Below are positions 53,157 through 60,775 of a DNA stretch of 64,000 nt, one piece after another. Location of the stretch: positions 1,674,001 to 1,738,000 of the forward strand of contig NZ_LR134289.1 in assembly GCF_900636535.1 (NCBI RefSeq), in the 5' to 3' direction. The first letter of the stretch is position 1, and each line of letters opens with the position of its first letter. This DNA is from Chryseobacterium gleum. Its GTDB lineage: Bacteria; Bacteroidota; Bacteroidia; Flavobacteriales; Weeksellaceae. A program made the position numbers and the translations under genes. A model generated the notes under the pieces. The model had not been told where the DNA came from and made no database searches. It saw only the letters and a list, made by a program, of their open reading frames with translations.

Positions 53157-53726
53157 ATGTTTTCAAAATTAGTTTTCAGTACACTCTTATTCTGTTCTGC
53201 TGTGGGCTTTGCTCAAAAATCCAAAGCCATCAATACTGTTTTAATGGGAGGAAAGGAAGTTCATACCTACGCCAAATTGCCGGCTCTCAATAAGCCAGCC
53301 CCTAAATTTACCCTTACGGATGTCAATATGAATGATCAGACTCTGGATTCCTACAAAGGAAAATTTGTTATTCTGAATATCTTTCCGAGTGTAGATACAG
53401 GAGTGTGTTCTGCATCTGTACATCATTTCAATGAAGAGGCAGGAAATCTTCCCAATACAGTAGTACTTTGTATTTCCAAAGACCTGCCGTTTGCCCAGAA
53501 AAGATTCTGTGGTGCAGAAGGAATCAAAAATGTGGTAATGCTTTCAGATTTCCGTTCCGACTTCGGGTGGAACTATGGAGTGGAGCTGGTAGATTCTCCA
53601 ATGAAAGGGCTTCTGAGCAGAGCTGTTGTGGTGATAGACCCTTCAGGAAAGATCATCTACGAAGAGCAGGTACCGGATATTTCCCAGGAACCGAATTATG
53701 AGGCGGCTATTGCGGCTGTGAAGTAA
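53157..53726 (+). CDS. Exported thiol peroxidase-like protein
   Basis: A peroxiredoxin of the Tpx family, 189 residues. It carries a signal peptide (MFSKLVFSTLLFCSAVGFAQ), absent in ordinary Tpx. The peroxidatic cysteine is C84 (SVDTGVCSAS) and the resolving cysteine C118 (RFCGAEG). The TPTC motif has become TGVC, retaining the Thr. The C-terminal half closely parallels the cytosolic Tpx at 32387. It probably detoxifies peroxides in the periplasm. Confidence 0.92.
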   Translation: MFSKLVFSTLLFCSAVGFAQKSKAINTVLMGGKEVHTYAKLPALNKPAPKFTLTDVNMNDQTLDSYKGKFVILNIFPSVDTGVCSASVHHFNEEAGNLPNTVVLCISKDLPFAQKRFCGAEGIKNVVMLSDFRSDFGWNYGVELVDSPMKGLLSRAVVVIDPSGKIIYEEQVPDISQEPNYEAAIAAVK

Positions 53727-53753
53727 TACTCTTTTACTTTGAAATAGACATAG

Positions 53754-53784
53754 ACTCCGGCATCTTCGATCGCCGGAGTTTTTC
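53754..53784 (+). terminator. Terminator of the exported Tpx gene
   Basis: ACTCCGGC (53754-53761) pairs with GCCGGAGT (53772-53779), then TTTTTC. Confidence 0.85.
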
Positions 53785-54291
53785 ATTAACTATGTAAAAA
53801 ATGCAATCATTTTTTAAAGCACCTAATTCCGTTTAGATTCCTACCGGAATGACAAAGTGGATGCATAATTGTTGGTGTATAACCGGTTACTTGCTACTGA
53901 CTTAATGTAGACTTAATACCAATTACTCACTTAGACTAGACGCACAGTTTGTCATTCCGTAGAATCCGGGACAGCGAAAGGTTATTATAATAAATAATGA
54001 TTAAATAACAGCTTAGATTCGCAAGGTGAACGTATGTATGTGGGTGCATAGCCGCTTATTTACTCTAGACATAATATTAACCATTCCCCTAGCCTATCCG
54101 CAACGCTTGTCATTCCGTAGGAATCCAGGCACAGAAGGCATTCTAATAATAAATAATGATAAAATAACAGTTCAGATTCCTACGGAATGACAAAAAAGGT
54201 GAAAAATTATACACTAATTGTATGAATTAAATATGCGCAACATTTGTCATTAGGAGCGAAACAAAGTGAAGCGTAGAATCTAATAAAGTCA

Positions 54292-54350
54292 TCAATAGCA
54301 TCGGGCTTTAGCCCGATATTAAAAATAAAAATACAAAAGGCTTTAGCTAA
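54292..54350 (-). repeat. GGCTnAAGCC-family repeat, inverted copy
   Basis: Read on the minus strand: TTTTAGCTAAAGCC, spacer, ATCGGGCTAAAGCCCGAT, then GCTATTGA. It is head-to-head with the copy at 54364-54448. Confidence 0.8.
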
Positions 54351-54363
54351 AACTTTATTTTAA

Positions 54364-54448
54364 ATTTTAGCTAAAGCCAATTATATTACGCACAAAAGAA
54401 AACGGGCTTCCTTCGACTAGGCTCAGGATTATAGCCCGTTCCTATTGA
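54364..54448 (+). repeat. GGCTnAAGCC-family repeat interrupted by another repeat
   Basis: TTTTAGCTAAAGCC is followed by AACGGGCT...AGCCCGTT and CCTATTGATG. The loop of the second palindrome holds CCTTCGACTAGGCTCAGGAT, which matches the 8596-8669 repeat type, so one repeat appears nested in another. Confidence 0.75.
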
Positions 54449-54519
54449 TGTTGAGATTCTTCATTCCATTCCATTGCATTTCATTCAGAATGACAATTTT
54501 CCTTACAAATAAATCAAGA

Positions 54520-55275
54520 TTACACCAGTACCGCTCCATCTTTCAAAATCATATACTCCTGCCCTACTTCCTCTGATATATTTATCAAATCCTTATCATC
54601 AAATACCTGAGGAACATAAAATTTCTCATGTGCAAACAAACCATAGTGTATAGGGATCAGTTTTTTTGCATGAAGCAAATGAGCAGCAGCAAAGGCCTCT
54701 TTCAAATTAAGTGAAGCAGGAACAGGACTGTATTCCAAACCGATGATCTCAAAATTGACCACAACACCATTTACGGGTAAGAACGCATAATCTATATTGG
54801 GATTTTCTTTTCCAAGCTTCCAGAACTGGTTGTGCCAGATGGTATCTCCGCCATGAAAGATCTTGGTTTCTCCATCATCTACCATCCATGAAGACTGTAT
54901 CTCTCCCACGCCATCCATCGCAAATACAGGTTTGAAAGTGATATTGTTTTCTGTGAAGGTTTCATCAAGATCAAGAACTATGATCTCCACTTCATTCAAA
55001 ATTTTTCTTACCACACCTTCAAGCCCTTTGTATACAATGAGCTTTCCGTCTTTCTTTAAACATTTCCGGATCACTCCTTTATCAAAATGATCGAGATGCA
55101 TATGTGTAAACAGAATATAATCTGCCTGTACATGATCTGAAAATGCTATAATATTCTCCACTGCATCCCCTAAAACGGGTTTATAATAAGAGTAATCTTC
55201 CACAGCATCTATTAAGATCGTTTTGTTGTGAGAAGTAAGTTTGATCCCTGCCCAGTTTAATTTTTGTATTTCCAT
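54520..55275 (-). CDS. MBL-fold metal-dependent hydrolase (UlaG-like)
   Basis: A protein of 251 residues: WAGIKLTSHNKTILIDAVED at the N-terminus, then the metal motif THMHLDHFD and FHGGDTIWHNQFW, and a late H in IPIHYGLFAHE. This is the L-ascorbate-6-phosphate-lactonase-like (UlaG) branch of the MBL family. It has no signal peptide, so it is cytosolic, unlike the two other MBL proteins here. Substrate unknown. Confidence 0.9.
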   Translation of the reverse strand: MEIQKLNWAGIKLTSHNKTILIDAVEDYSYYKPVLGDAVENIIAFSDHVQADYILFTHMHLDHFDKGVIRKCLKKDGKLIVYKGLEGVVRKILNEVEIIVLDLDETFTENNITFKPVFAMDGVGEIQSSWMVDDGETKIFHGGDTIWHNQFWKLGKENPNIDYAFLPVNGVVVNFEIIGLEYSPVPASLNLKEAFAAAHLLHAKKLIPIHYGLFAHEKFYVPQVFDDKDLINISEEVGQEYMILKDGAVLV

Positions 55276-55514
55276 ATTCTTTTTTCAGCAAAGGAAGAAA
55301 CTTACGGAAGGCAAGTCAATAAACAAAAGATAATAAATGAATAAACATACTGAAAGATAAAACGCGATGTACGCAAAGAATATATAATGATGGCTATTTT
55401 TCGATCGCAAGGGCATTTCATTCAGCTAAAAATATACTGTTGCTGAGCGACAGCGACTTTGCGAACGTAAAAATAAAGTGAAAAATCTTTGCGAGCGTGG
55501 CGTTAAAAATAACA

Positions 55515-56057
55515 CTAATGAATACGCTTCCTGATTCGGCTTAAAGAAATAGGTGTAATGCCAATATAGGAGGCAAGATATTTCAGAGGAATATTCTGAA
55601 TATAATGGGGTTTGTTCTTCAGCAGGTATTCATAAAGGTCCTGCGGAGTATTTTTCAGCAGAAGCATTTCCCTTTTCATTGCAGCGTTGAGCTTTCTGCT
55701 CAGATAGTAGTTCTGTACGAAACGGCAATGTGGATTGACAGCGAACAGATTTTTCACCTCATCCAGAGTGATTTCCCAGGCCAGTCCTTTATTGATAGAC
55801 TCGTAAACGGCATCGGAACTTTTTTCTTCAACGGTAAAAATATCTCCCGGAAAGTAAAATTCTGCACAGATTTCGGTATCAATATCCGATGTGCTGTTGA
55901 TGTAATATTTCCGGACAAGCCCATCTTCCAGAAGATAGGCTTTGCGGTCCGGAAATATTGTTTTTTTTGAAAATTCAACCTCAGCAAACTTTTCCCATAC
56001 AGAATCATTATCCTCTACGTTCAGATGTGAAAACAGTTTTTTGTTGATCGTTGCCAA
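55515..56057 (-). CDS. Crp/Fnr family transcriptional regulator
   Basis: A protein of 180 residues. A divergent cNMP-binding domain (about 20-110) leads to the short C-terminal helix-turn-helix YLASYIGITPISLSRIRKRI. It differs from the regulator at 29391 but shares the compact C-terminus. It starts 15 bases downstream of the hutU stop on the same strand, so it may be co-transcribed with hutU. No Fe-S cysteines. Confidence 0.9.
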   Translation of the reverse strand: MATINKKLFSHLNVEDNDSVWEKFAEVEFSKKTIFPDRKAYLLEDGLVRKYYINSTSDIDTEICAEFYFPGDIFTVEEKSSDAVYESINKGLAWEITLDEVKNLFAVNPHCRFVQNYYLSRKLNAAMKREMLLLKNTPQDLYEYLLKNKPHYIQNIPLKYLASYIGITPISLSRIRKRIH

Positions 56058-56072
56058 TGTTGAATGTATATA

Positions 56073-58058
56073 TTACAGTAAGTTTTCGTCTACGAGATTC
56101 GGAAGGGTTACTTTCAGGTTCGGTTCTGTTTCCATAGCTCTTTTGATAGCGAAAATGGCACCTTCATTTCTTGCCCAGCTTCTTCTTGAGATTCCGTTGT
56201 TTACGTCCCAGAAAAGCATAGACTTCAGTCTTCTGTCGGCATCGTCACTTCCGTCAAGAAGCATTCCGAAACCTCCGTTGATTACTTCTCCCCAGCCTAC
56301 ACCGCCACCATTGTGAATGGAAACCCAGGTAGCCCCGCGGAAACTGTCACCAATCACATTATGAATGGCCATATCTGCAGTAAATCTTGAGCCGTCATAG
56401 ATATTGGAGGTCTCTCTGTAAGGAGAATCTGTTCCTGACACATCATGGTGATCTCTACCTAATACCACAGGTCCAATCTCTCCGTTTTTAATAGCTTTGT
56501 TGAAGGCTTCTGCTATCTTCATTCTTCCTTCTGCATCTGCATAAAGAATTCTTGCCTGGGAACCTACCACCAGTTTATTTTCCTGTGCTCCTTTAATCCA
56601 CTGGATGTTGTCTTTCATCTGTTGCTGGATTTCTTCAGGAGAGTTCTTAATCATTTCTTCCAATACGGCACATGCGATGTCATCCGTCTTTTTCAGGTCT
56701 TCAGGATTTCCGCTTGTACATACCCAACGGAACGGCCCGAAACCGTAATCAAAACACATTGGTCCCATAATATCCTGAACATAGCTCGGATATCTGAACT
56801 CTCTTCCTAATGTTGGGTTTTCTGCCATTACATCAGCTCCTGCCCTGGAAGCTTCCAGTAAGAAGGCATTTCCATAATCGAAGAAATAAGTTCCTTTTGC
56901 TGTATGTTTATTGATCGCTGCTGCATGTCTTCTCAACGTTTCCTGAACTTTTTCTTTGAATAATTCAGGGTTTTCAGCCATCATTATGTTTGATTCTTCA
57001 AAACTTTGTCCCACAGGATAGTAACCACCCGCCCAGGGGTTGTGAAGGGAAGTCTGGTCTGATCCGATATCAATTCTTAAATCTTCCTGATCGAATTTCT
57101 CCCATACATCAACTACATTTCCAAGGTAAGCCAAAGAAACAGTTTCTTTGTTAGCCTGTGCCTCTCTTACTCTTTTTACCAGTGCATCAAGATCTTCATG
57201 AATCTCATTCACCCATTTCTGATCGTGACGGATTTTGGTAATTTTCGGATTCACTTCTGCACATACGGTCACACAGCCTGCAATATTACCTGCTTTTGGC
57301 TGGGCTCCACTCATCCCTCCTAATCCTGAAGTTACGAAAAGACCTCCTTTCGGTTCTTTTTTAATTTTTCTGAAAGCATTTAAAGCCGTAATCGTTGTCC
57401 CGTGAACAATTCCCTGCGGGCCAATATACATATAACTTCCTGCCGTCATTTGTCCGTATTGGGTAACGCCCAATGCATTGAATTTCTCCCAATCATCCGG
57501 TTTTGAATAGTTCGGGATCATCATTCCGTTTGTAACTACCACTCTCGGTGCATCTTTATGAGAAGGAAATAATCCCATCGGATGGCCGGAATACATTACC
57601 AATGTCTGCTCATCACTCATTTCAGACAGATATTTCATTGTCAGCAGATACTGTGCCCAGTTTGAAAATACGGCTCCGTTTCCACCATAGGTAATCAATT
57701 CGTGAGGATGCTGCGCTACTGCATAATCCAGGTTATTCTGAATCATCAGCATAATTGCTTTCGCCTGCTCAGATTTTCCGGGATAATCTGTGATCGGTCT
57801 TGCCTTCATCTCATAATCCGGACGGAAACGGTACATATAGATTCTTCCATAATCTTCGAGTTCCTGCTTAAATTCAGGAATTAATTCTGCATGAAATTTA
57901 GGATCGAAATAACGTAAAGCATTCTTCAATGCCAGTTTTTTCTCTTCTTCTCCTAAAATTTCTTTACGCTTCGGAGCATGGTTGATATTGGTCTCGTATG
58001 GTTTCGGTTGTGGCAGCTGATCAGGAATCCCCTGCTGTATCTGTTCTTGAAATGTCAT
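56073..58058 (-). CDS. hutU: Urocanate hydratase
   Basis: A histidine-degradation enzyme of 661 residues that converts urocanate to imidazolone propionate with tightly bound NAD. YSGHPMGLFPSHKDAPRVVV, GGLGGMSGAQPKAG and GGYYPVGQSFEES are family blocks, and FGPFRWVCTSG carries the active-site cysteine. It is longer than the classic 550-residue form, as in Bacteroidota and eukaryotes. Other hut genes are not in the window. A heptamer tract lies upstream. Confidence 0.97.
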   Translation of the reverse strand: MTFQEQIQQGIPDQLPQPKPYETNINHAPKRKEILGEEEKKLALKNALRYFDPKFHAELIPEFKQELEDYGRIYMYRFRPDYEMKARPITDYPGKSEQAKAIMLMIQNNLDYAVAQHPHELITYGGNGAVFSNWAQYLLTMKYLSEMSDEQTLVMYSGHPMGLFPSHKDAPRVVVTNGMMIPNYSKPDDWEKFNALGVTQYGQMTAGSYMYIGPQGIVHGTTITALNAFRKIKKEPKGGLFVTSGLGGMSGAQPKAGNIAGCVTVCAEVNPKITKIRHDQKWVNEIHEDLDALVKRVREAQANKETVSLAYLGNVVDVWEKFDQEDLRIDIGSDQTSLHNPWAGGYYPVGQSFEESNIMMAENPELFKEKVQETLRRHAAAINKHTAKGTYFFDYGNAFLLEASRAGADVMAENPTLGREFRYPSYVQDIMGPMCFDYGFGPFRWVCTSGNPEDLKKTDDIACAVLEEMIKNSPEEIQQQMKDNIQWIKGAQENKLVVGSQARILYADAEGRMKIAEAFNKAIKNGEIGPVVLGRDHHDVSGTDSPYRETSNIYDGSRFTADMAIHNVIGDSFRGATWVSIHNGGGVGWGEVINGGFGMLLDGSDDADRRLKSMLFWDVNNGISRRSWARNEGAIFAIKRAMETEPNLKVTLPNLVDENLL

Positions 58059-58150
58059 ATTACTATTTAAACGTCTATGTTTTTAAACAATGTTTGAAGT
58101 TTTAAAGATATTCAAATTAGGAAATATAGGCAAGGGGTGAAGGGAAGAAT

Positions 58151-58206
58151 GGTTTAAGGTTTAAGGTTTAAGGTTTAAGGTTTAAGGTTTAAGGTTTAAG
58201 GTTTAA
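58151..58206. repeat. (GGTTTAA)8 heptanucleotide tandem repeat
   Basis: Eight perfect copies. It lies about 92 bases upstream of the hutU start (minus strand) and about 145 bases upstream of the DUF559 gene. The word resembles a telomere repeat only by chance. Confidence 0.95.
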
Positions 58207-58275
58207 GCAAAGTTATAAAAGTTGTAAACCAGCCAACATTTGATAGTAAATACTATATTTGAATAAATATACCTT

Positions 58276-58335
58276 AATTCCCCTCTCGCGGAGGGGTGGA
58301 TTTCAAAGTTGATAACTTTGGAAGACGGGGTGGTT
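58276..58335 (-). repeat. Dispersed hairpin repeat, copy D (left flank of DUF559 gene)
   Basis: Inverted orientation: AATTCCCCTC-TCGCG-GAGGGG (58280-58296), TGGATTT, hairpin CAAAGTT-GAT-AACTTTG (58304-58320), then GAAGACGGGGTGGTT. It ends 16 bases before the DUF559 start and faces copy E. Confidence 0.88.
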
Positions 58336-58351
58336 AAAAATAAACACAATC

Positions 58352-58789
58352 ATGAAAGAAATCATAACCATTATCATTGGAGTTCCGATCCGCAGGAATT
58401 TTGTTGAAAACCTTCCCTACAATCCCCATTTAAAAGCATTATTAAAAGAAAAACGTAAAGCCCGGATTTTGGGTGAAGTGATATTCTGGAAGAAAGTCCG
58501 TGCAAAAAATTTTCATAAGATTGATTTTGACCGACAAAGAATAATAGGAAATTATATTGTTGATTTTTATGTAAAAACATTGGGATTAATTATAGAAATA
58601 GATGGATCAAGTCATGATGAAAAGCAGGTTTATGACGGCATAAGAGAGGAATATCTTGAATCTTTGGGGCTTTTGGTTTTCAGAATAAGTGATTTTGATG
58701 TAAAGAATAATCTGAACGTGGTAATGAAAGAATTGGAAGACTTTATTGTGCAGCATTATGGAACCACCCCGTCTTCAAAAATTATTTAA
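58352..58789 (+). CDS. DUF559 (Vsr-like) endonuclease domain protein
   Basis: A protein of 145 residues of the DUF559 family in the PD-(D/E)XK nuclease superfamily, related to very-short-patch repair endonucleases. Key residues: E42 (GEVIFW), D71 in NYIVDFY and E82-x-D84 in IIEIDGSSHDE. The last residues, GTTPSSKII, are encoded by the flanking repeat E itself (58762-58789), so gene and repeat have moved or evolved as a unit. The N-terminal 22 residues before LPYNPHLKAL are unusual for the family. Confidence 0.88.
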   Translation: MKEIITIIIGVPIRRNFVENLPYNPHLKALLKEKRKARILGEVIFWKKVRAKNFHKIDFDRQRIIGNYIVDFYVKTLGLIIEIDGSSHDEKQVYDGIREEYLESLGLLVFRISDFDVKNNLNVVMKELEDFIVQHYGTTPSSKII

Positions 58790-58822
58790 TTTTTGAATCC
58801 ACCCCACCGAGGGAAGAGAATT
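58762..58822 (+). repeat. Dispersed hairpin repeat, copy E (right flank of DUF559 gene)
   Basis: AACCACCCCGTCTTC, hairpin CAAAAATT-ATTT-AATTTTTG, AATCCACCCC, a degenerate second hairpin (accgagggaaga) and GAATT. It overlaps the 3' end of the DUF559 gene. Confidence 0.88.
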
Positions 58823-58852
58823 GTCCTTACCCATATTGGTTGTTATTCAACA

Positions 58853-58885
58853 TAAAAAAAACCTTACTAAATTCAGCAAGGTTGG
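58853..58885 (-). terminator. Terminator of the acidic-protein gene
   Basis: AACCTTACT pairs with AGCAAGGTT (one mismatch). On the minus strand an eight-T run follows. Confidence 0.75.
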
Positions 58886-58903
58886 TTTATTTATCGTAAA
58901 AAT

Positions 58904-59197
58904 TTAAGTTAGAACATCATCATTTTCCTCTTCATGGTCATCTTCATTATCGCTGAGACTCCAATAGTTATTTTCTTCATCTTCCGCCCCTATCTCTTCC
59001 ATCTCATCATCTTCTTCTGCACCGGGAATATCCAGTCCCTTATCAATTTTATCTTCATCAAAATCCTCATCTAAAACAGGATTTCCGTCTCCGTCAAGCG
59101 GAATATGTTTTTCTTTTTTGAATATATCTTCGTTGGGGTTATAATCCATCTGTTCCAGCTTTCTGTTTTGCTCATTAATATTGTTTTCTGGTGACAT
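58904..59197 (-). CDS. Hypothetical highly acidic protein
   Basis: A protein of 97 residues with strings of Asp and Glu (EEDDEMEEIGAEDEENN, ending DEEN-type tail) and little hydrophobic content; probably disordered in part. MSPENNINEQNRKLEQMDYN starts it, and a KEKHIPLDGDGNPVLDEDFD segment is its most ordered-looking part. No function is recognised. It is downstream of the dehydrogenase gene at 59247 on the same strand, with its own terminator. Confidence 0.75.
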   Translation of the reverse strand: MSPENNINEQNRKLEQMDYNPNEDIFKKEKHIPLDGDGNPVLDEDFDEDKIDKGLDIPGAEEDDEMEEIGAEDEENNYWSLSDNEDDHEEENDDVLT

Positions 59198-59246
59198 AAT
59201 ATTACGATTTAAAGGTTTCTGTAATCAGAACAAAAATAATTCCAAG

Positions 59247-60233
59247 TTAGGATAAACGACTAGAATAAACTTCAGGGTTAGCACAATTTGGCATTTTTTT
59301 GTTTTCTGAAAAAGCAATAATATTTCCTGCAGCTAGTCTGGCCATTCCGTTTCGGGCCTCAACAGTAGCCGAACCAATATGCGGAAGAATACAAACACTT
59401 GAAAGCTGCAGAATGGGATCATCCGCAGCCATAGGTTCAGGATTGGTAACATCCAGACCAGCACCCCATATTTTCTGATCAACCAAAGCCTGGTATAAAT
59501 CCTTTTGATTATGAAAGCCCCCTCTGGCGGTATTGATGAAAATAGCATTTGACTTCATCTGCTCAAACAGGGACTTATTGAATAATTCTTTATGTTCCGG
59601 AGTAAAGTTGGCATGCACACTCAAAACATCTGAGTTTCTGATCAGGTCTTCAAAAGAAACGTACGTGGCACCCAGCTCCTTCTCTGCTTCTTCATTATGA
59701 TGCCTGTTGTGATAAATGATATTCATTCCAAAGGCTTTCTTAGATTTTTCTGCCATTTCATATCCGATACGTCCCAGTCCAAAAATCCCCAGCGTTTTTC
59801 CATAAAGCTCCTGCCCCAAAGCATGTAAAGGATCAAATGCACCCCAGCTTCCCTCTTTTACTTTCCCGAAATTATAGCTTGCTCTTCTTGCTACCGACTG
59901 CATGAGTAAGAAAGCGACATCCGAAGTCGCCCGGCTGAGTACATCCGGGGTATTCCCTATCGGAATATTTTTAAGGGTGGCTTCTTTAGTATCTACATGG
60001 TCAAAACCTACAGAATATAAAGCAATGGCTTTAACATCCGGGCAGGCTTCAAAGAAATTTTTGTCATATGTAAATTCTGTGCCAATACTTAAAATAGTAT
60101 CGGTATTTTTACAGTAATTCAGCCACTCTTCATAAGACAGATTTTCTTTTTCCGGGAAAATTATTTCAAGACCAGCTTCTTCCAGCATTTTAATTCCTGC
60201 TTCGGGAATTCTTTTATTGATAAAGACTTTCAT
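59247..60233 (-). CDS. D-isomer-specific 2-hydroxyacid dehydrogenase
   Basis: An NAD(P)-dependent oxidoreductase of 328 residues, related to glyoxylate/hydroxypyruvate or D-glycerate reductases. The Rossmann loop is GIFGLGRIG (near 150). The catalytic Arg lies in INTARGGF, and the acid/base His in PHIGSATVEAR. The substrate is most likely glyoxylate, hydroxypyruvate or a similar 2-oxo acid. Confidence 0.94.
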   Translation of the reverse strand: MKVFINKRIPEAGIKMLEEAGLEIIFPEKENLSYEEWLNYCKNTDTILSIGTEFTYDKNFFEACPDVKAIALYSVGFDHVDTKEATLKNIPIGNTPDVLSRATSDVAFLLMQSVARRASYNFGKVKEGSWGAFDPLHALGQELYGKTLGIFGLGRIGYEMAEKSKKAFGMNIIYHNRHHNEEAEKELGATYVSFEDLIRNSDVLSVHANFTPEHKELFNKSLFEQMKSNAIFINTARGGFHNQKDLYQALVDQKIWGAGLDVTNPEPMAADDPILQLSSVCILPHIGSATVEARNGMARLAAGNIIAFSENKKMPNCANPEVYSSRLS

Positions 60234-60255
60234 TGTGATGGATTAATGGTTGTCA

Positions 60256-60287
60256 ATAAAAAACCTCACTCGCAAAAAGTAAGGTTT
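60256..60287 (-). terminator. Terminator of the gene at 60308
   Basis: AAACCTCACT (60261-60270) pairs with AGTAAGGTTT (60278-60287) with one G-U. A T-run follows on the minus strand. Confidence 0.75.
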
Positions 60288-60307
60288 CTGAACTTTAATA
60301 TTAAAAA

Positions 60308-60571
60308 TTATTTCTTTTCATCTGAATGGTTTTTATTCTTCTCCCAGGCTTCCGAAGCAATTTCCTGAATCTCAGCCCAAACTTCTTTTGCAGATTTCTG
60401 AGCCTGCGCCATAAATCCCTGCTTGGTAGCTTCCTGATTCCTCTTTTTCATGTCGCTGATGTAATCTTTTACCTGTTGAGAATAGCTTTCTACACTATAT
60501 CCCGGGTTATTGTGCAGGTTTTTCTGAAGATTGCTAAAATCATGTGACGCTTTGAATCTGTTCGTATCCAT
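60308..60571 (-). CDS. Hypothetical helical protein
   Basis: A protein of 87 residues, predicted entirely alpha-helical and charged: MDTNRFKASHDFSNLQKNLH, then AQAQKSAKEVWAEIQEIASE. It has no signal peptide or membrane segment and no recognised family. Its own terminator and clear start suggest a real single-gene unit. Confidence 0.72.
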   Translation of the reverse strand: MDTNRFKASHDFSNLQKNLHNNPGYSVESYSQQVKDYISDMKKRNQEATKQGFMAQAQKSAKEVWAEIQEIASEAWEKNKNHSDEKK

Positions 60572-60675
60572 AATAGTAAGATTTTAGTGATTGGGTTCTG
60601 TGATGAGTTCAATTTTCATTCCGAAATCAGTTAAAATATTTTAATTTTATTTTAAAACTTTTGAATTTTACTCAT

Positions 60676-60700
60676 AAAAAAACGGACTCAATAGTCCGTT
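60676..60700 (-). terminator. pcm terminator
   Basis: AACGGACT (60681-60688), loop CAAT, AGTCCGTT (60693-60700). A TTTTTT run follows on the minus strand. Confidence 0.85.
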
Positions 60701-60775
60701 CTTATTTTATCTTGTTTTAACAATGAAACTGTTGTTTGAGACCACTCGTCTGCCAATTCCGTATCTGTGATACAA

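Larger units (their letters stand above)
53785..54519. repeat. 735-bp intergenic patchwork of dispersed repeats
   Basis: No gene is seen. AGATTCCTACCGGAATGACA occurs at 53835-53854. A block of about 72 bases beginning TTGTCATTCCGTAG occurs twice (53949-54020 and 54107-54179), and AGATTCCTACGGAATGACAA closes the second block. Inverted (54292-54350) and direct (54364-54448) copies of the GGCTnAAGCC family follow; the second has a CTTCGACTAGGCTCAG fragment in its loop. Confidence 0.8.
58276..58822 (+). mobile_element. Candidate DUF559 endonuclease module framed by inverted repeats
   Basis: A 547-bp unit in which the endonuclease gene 58352-58789 is enclosed by opposite-facing copies D and E of the AACCACCCCGTC repeat. 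Solitary copies of the repeat occur at 30151, 35422 and 41895. The layout parallels RAYT/REP loci, but the nuclease is of the Vsr/PD-(D/E)XK type. Mobility is inference; the sequence only shows the gene-repeat association. Confidence 0.6.

Noticed and set aside
58151..58206. Telomere-like or origin-associated repeat
   Set aside because: GGTTTAA x 8 is one of several unrelated heptamer tracts in the window; no replication genes or DnaA boxes are nearby.
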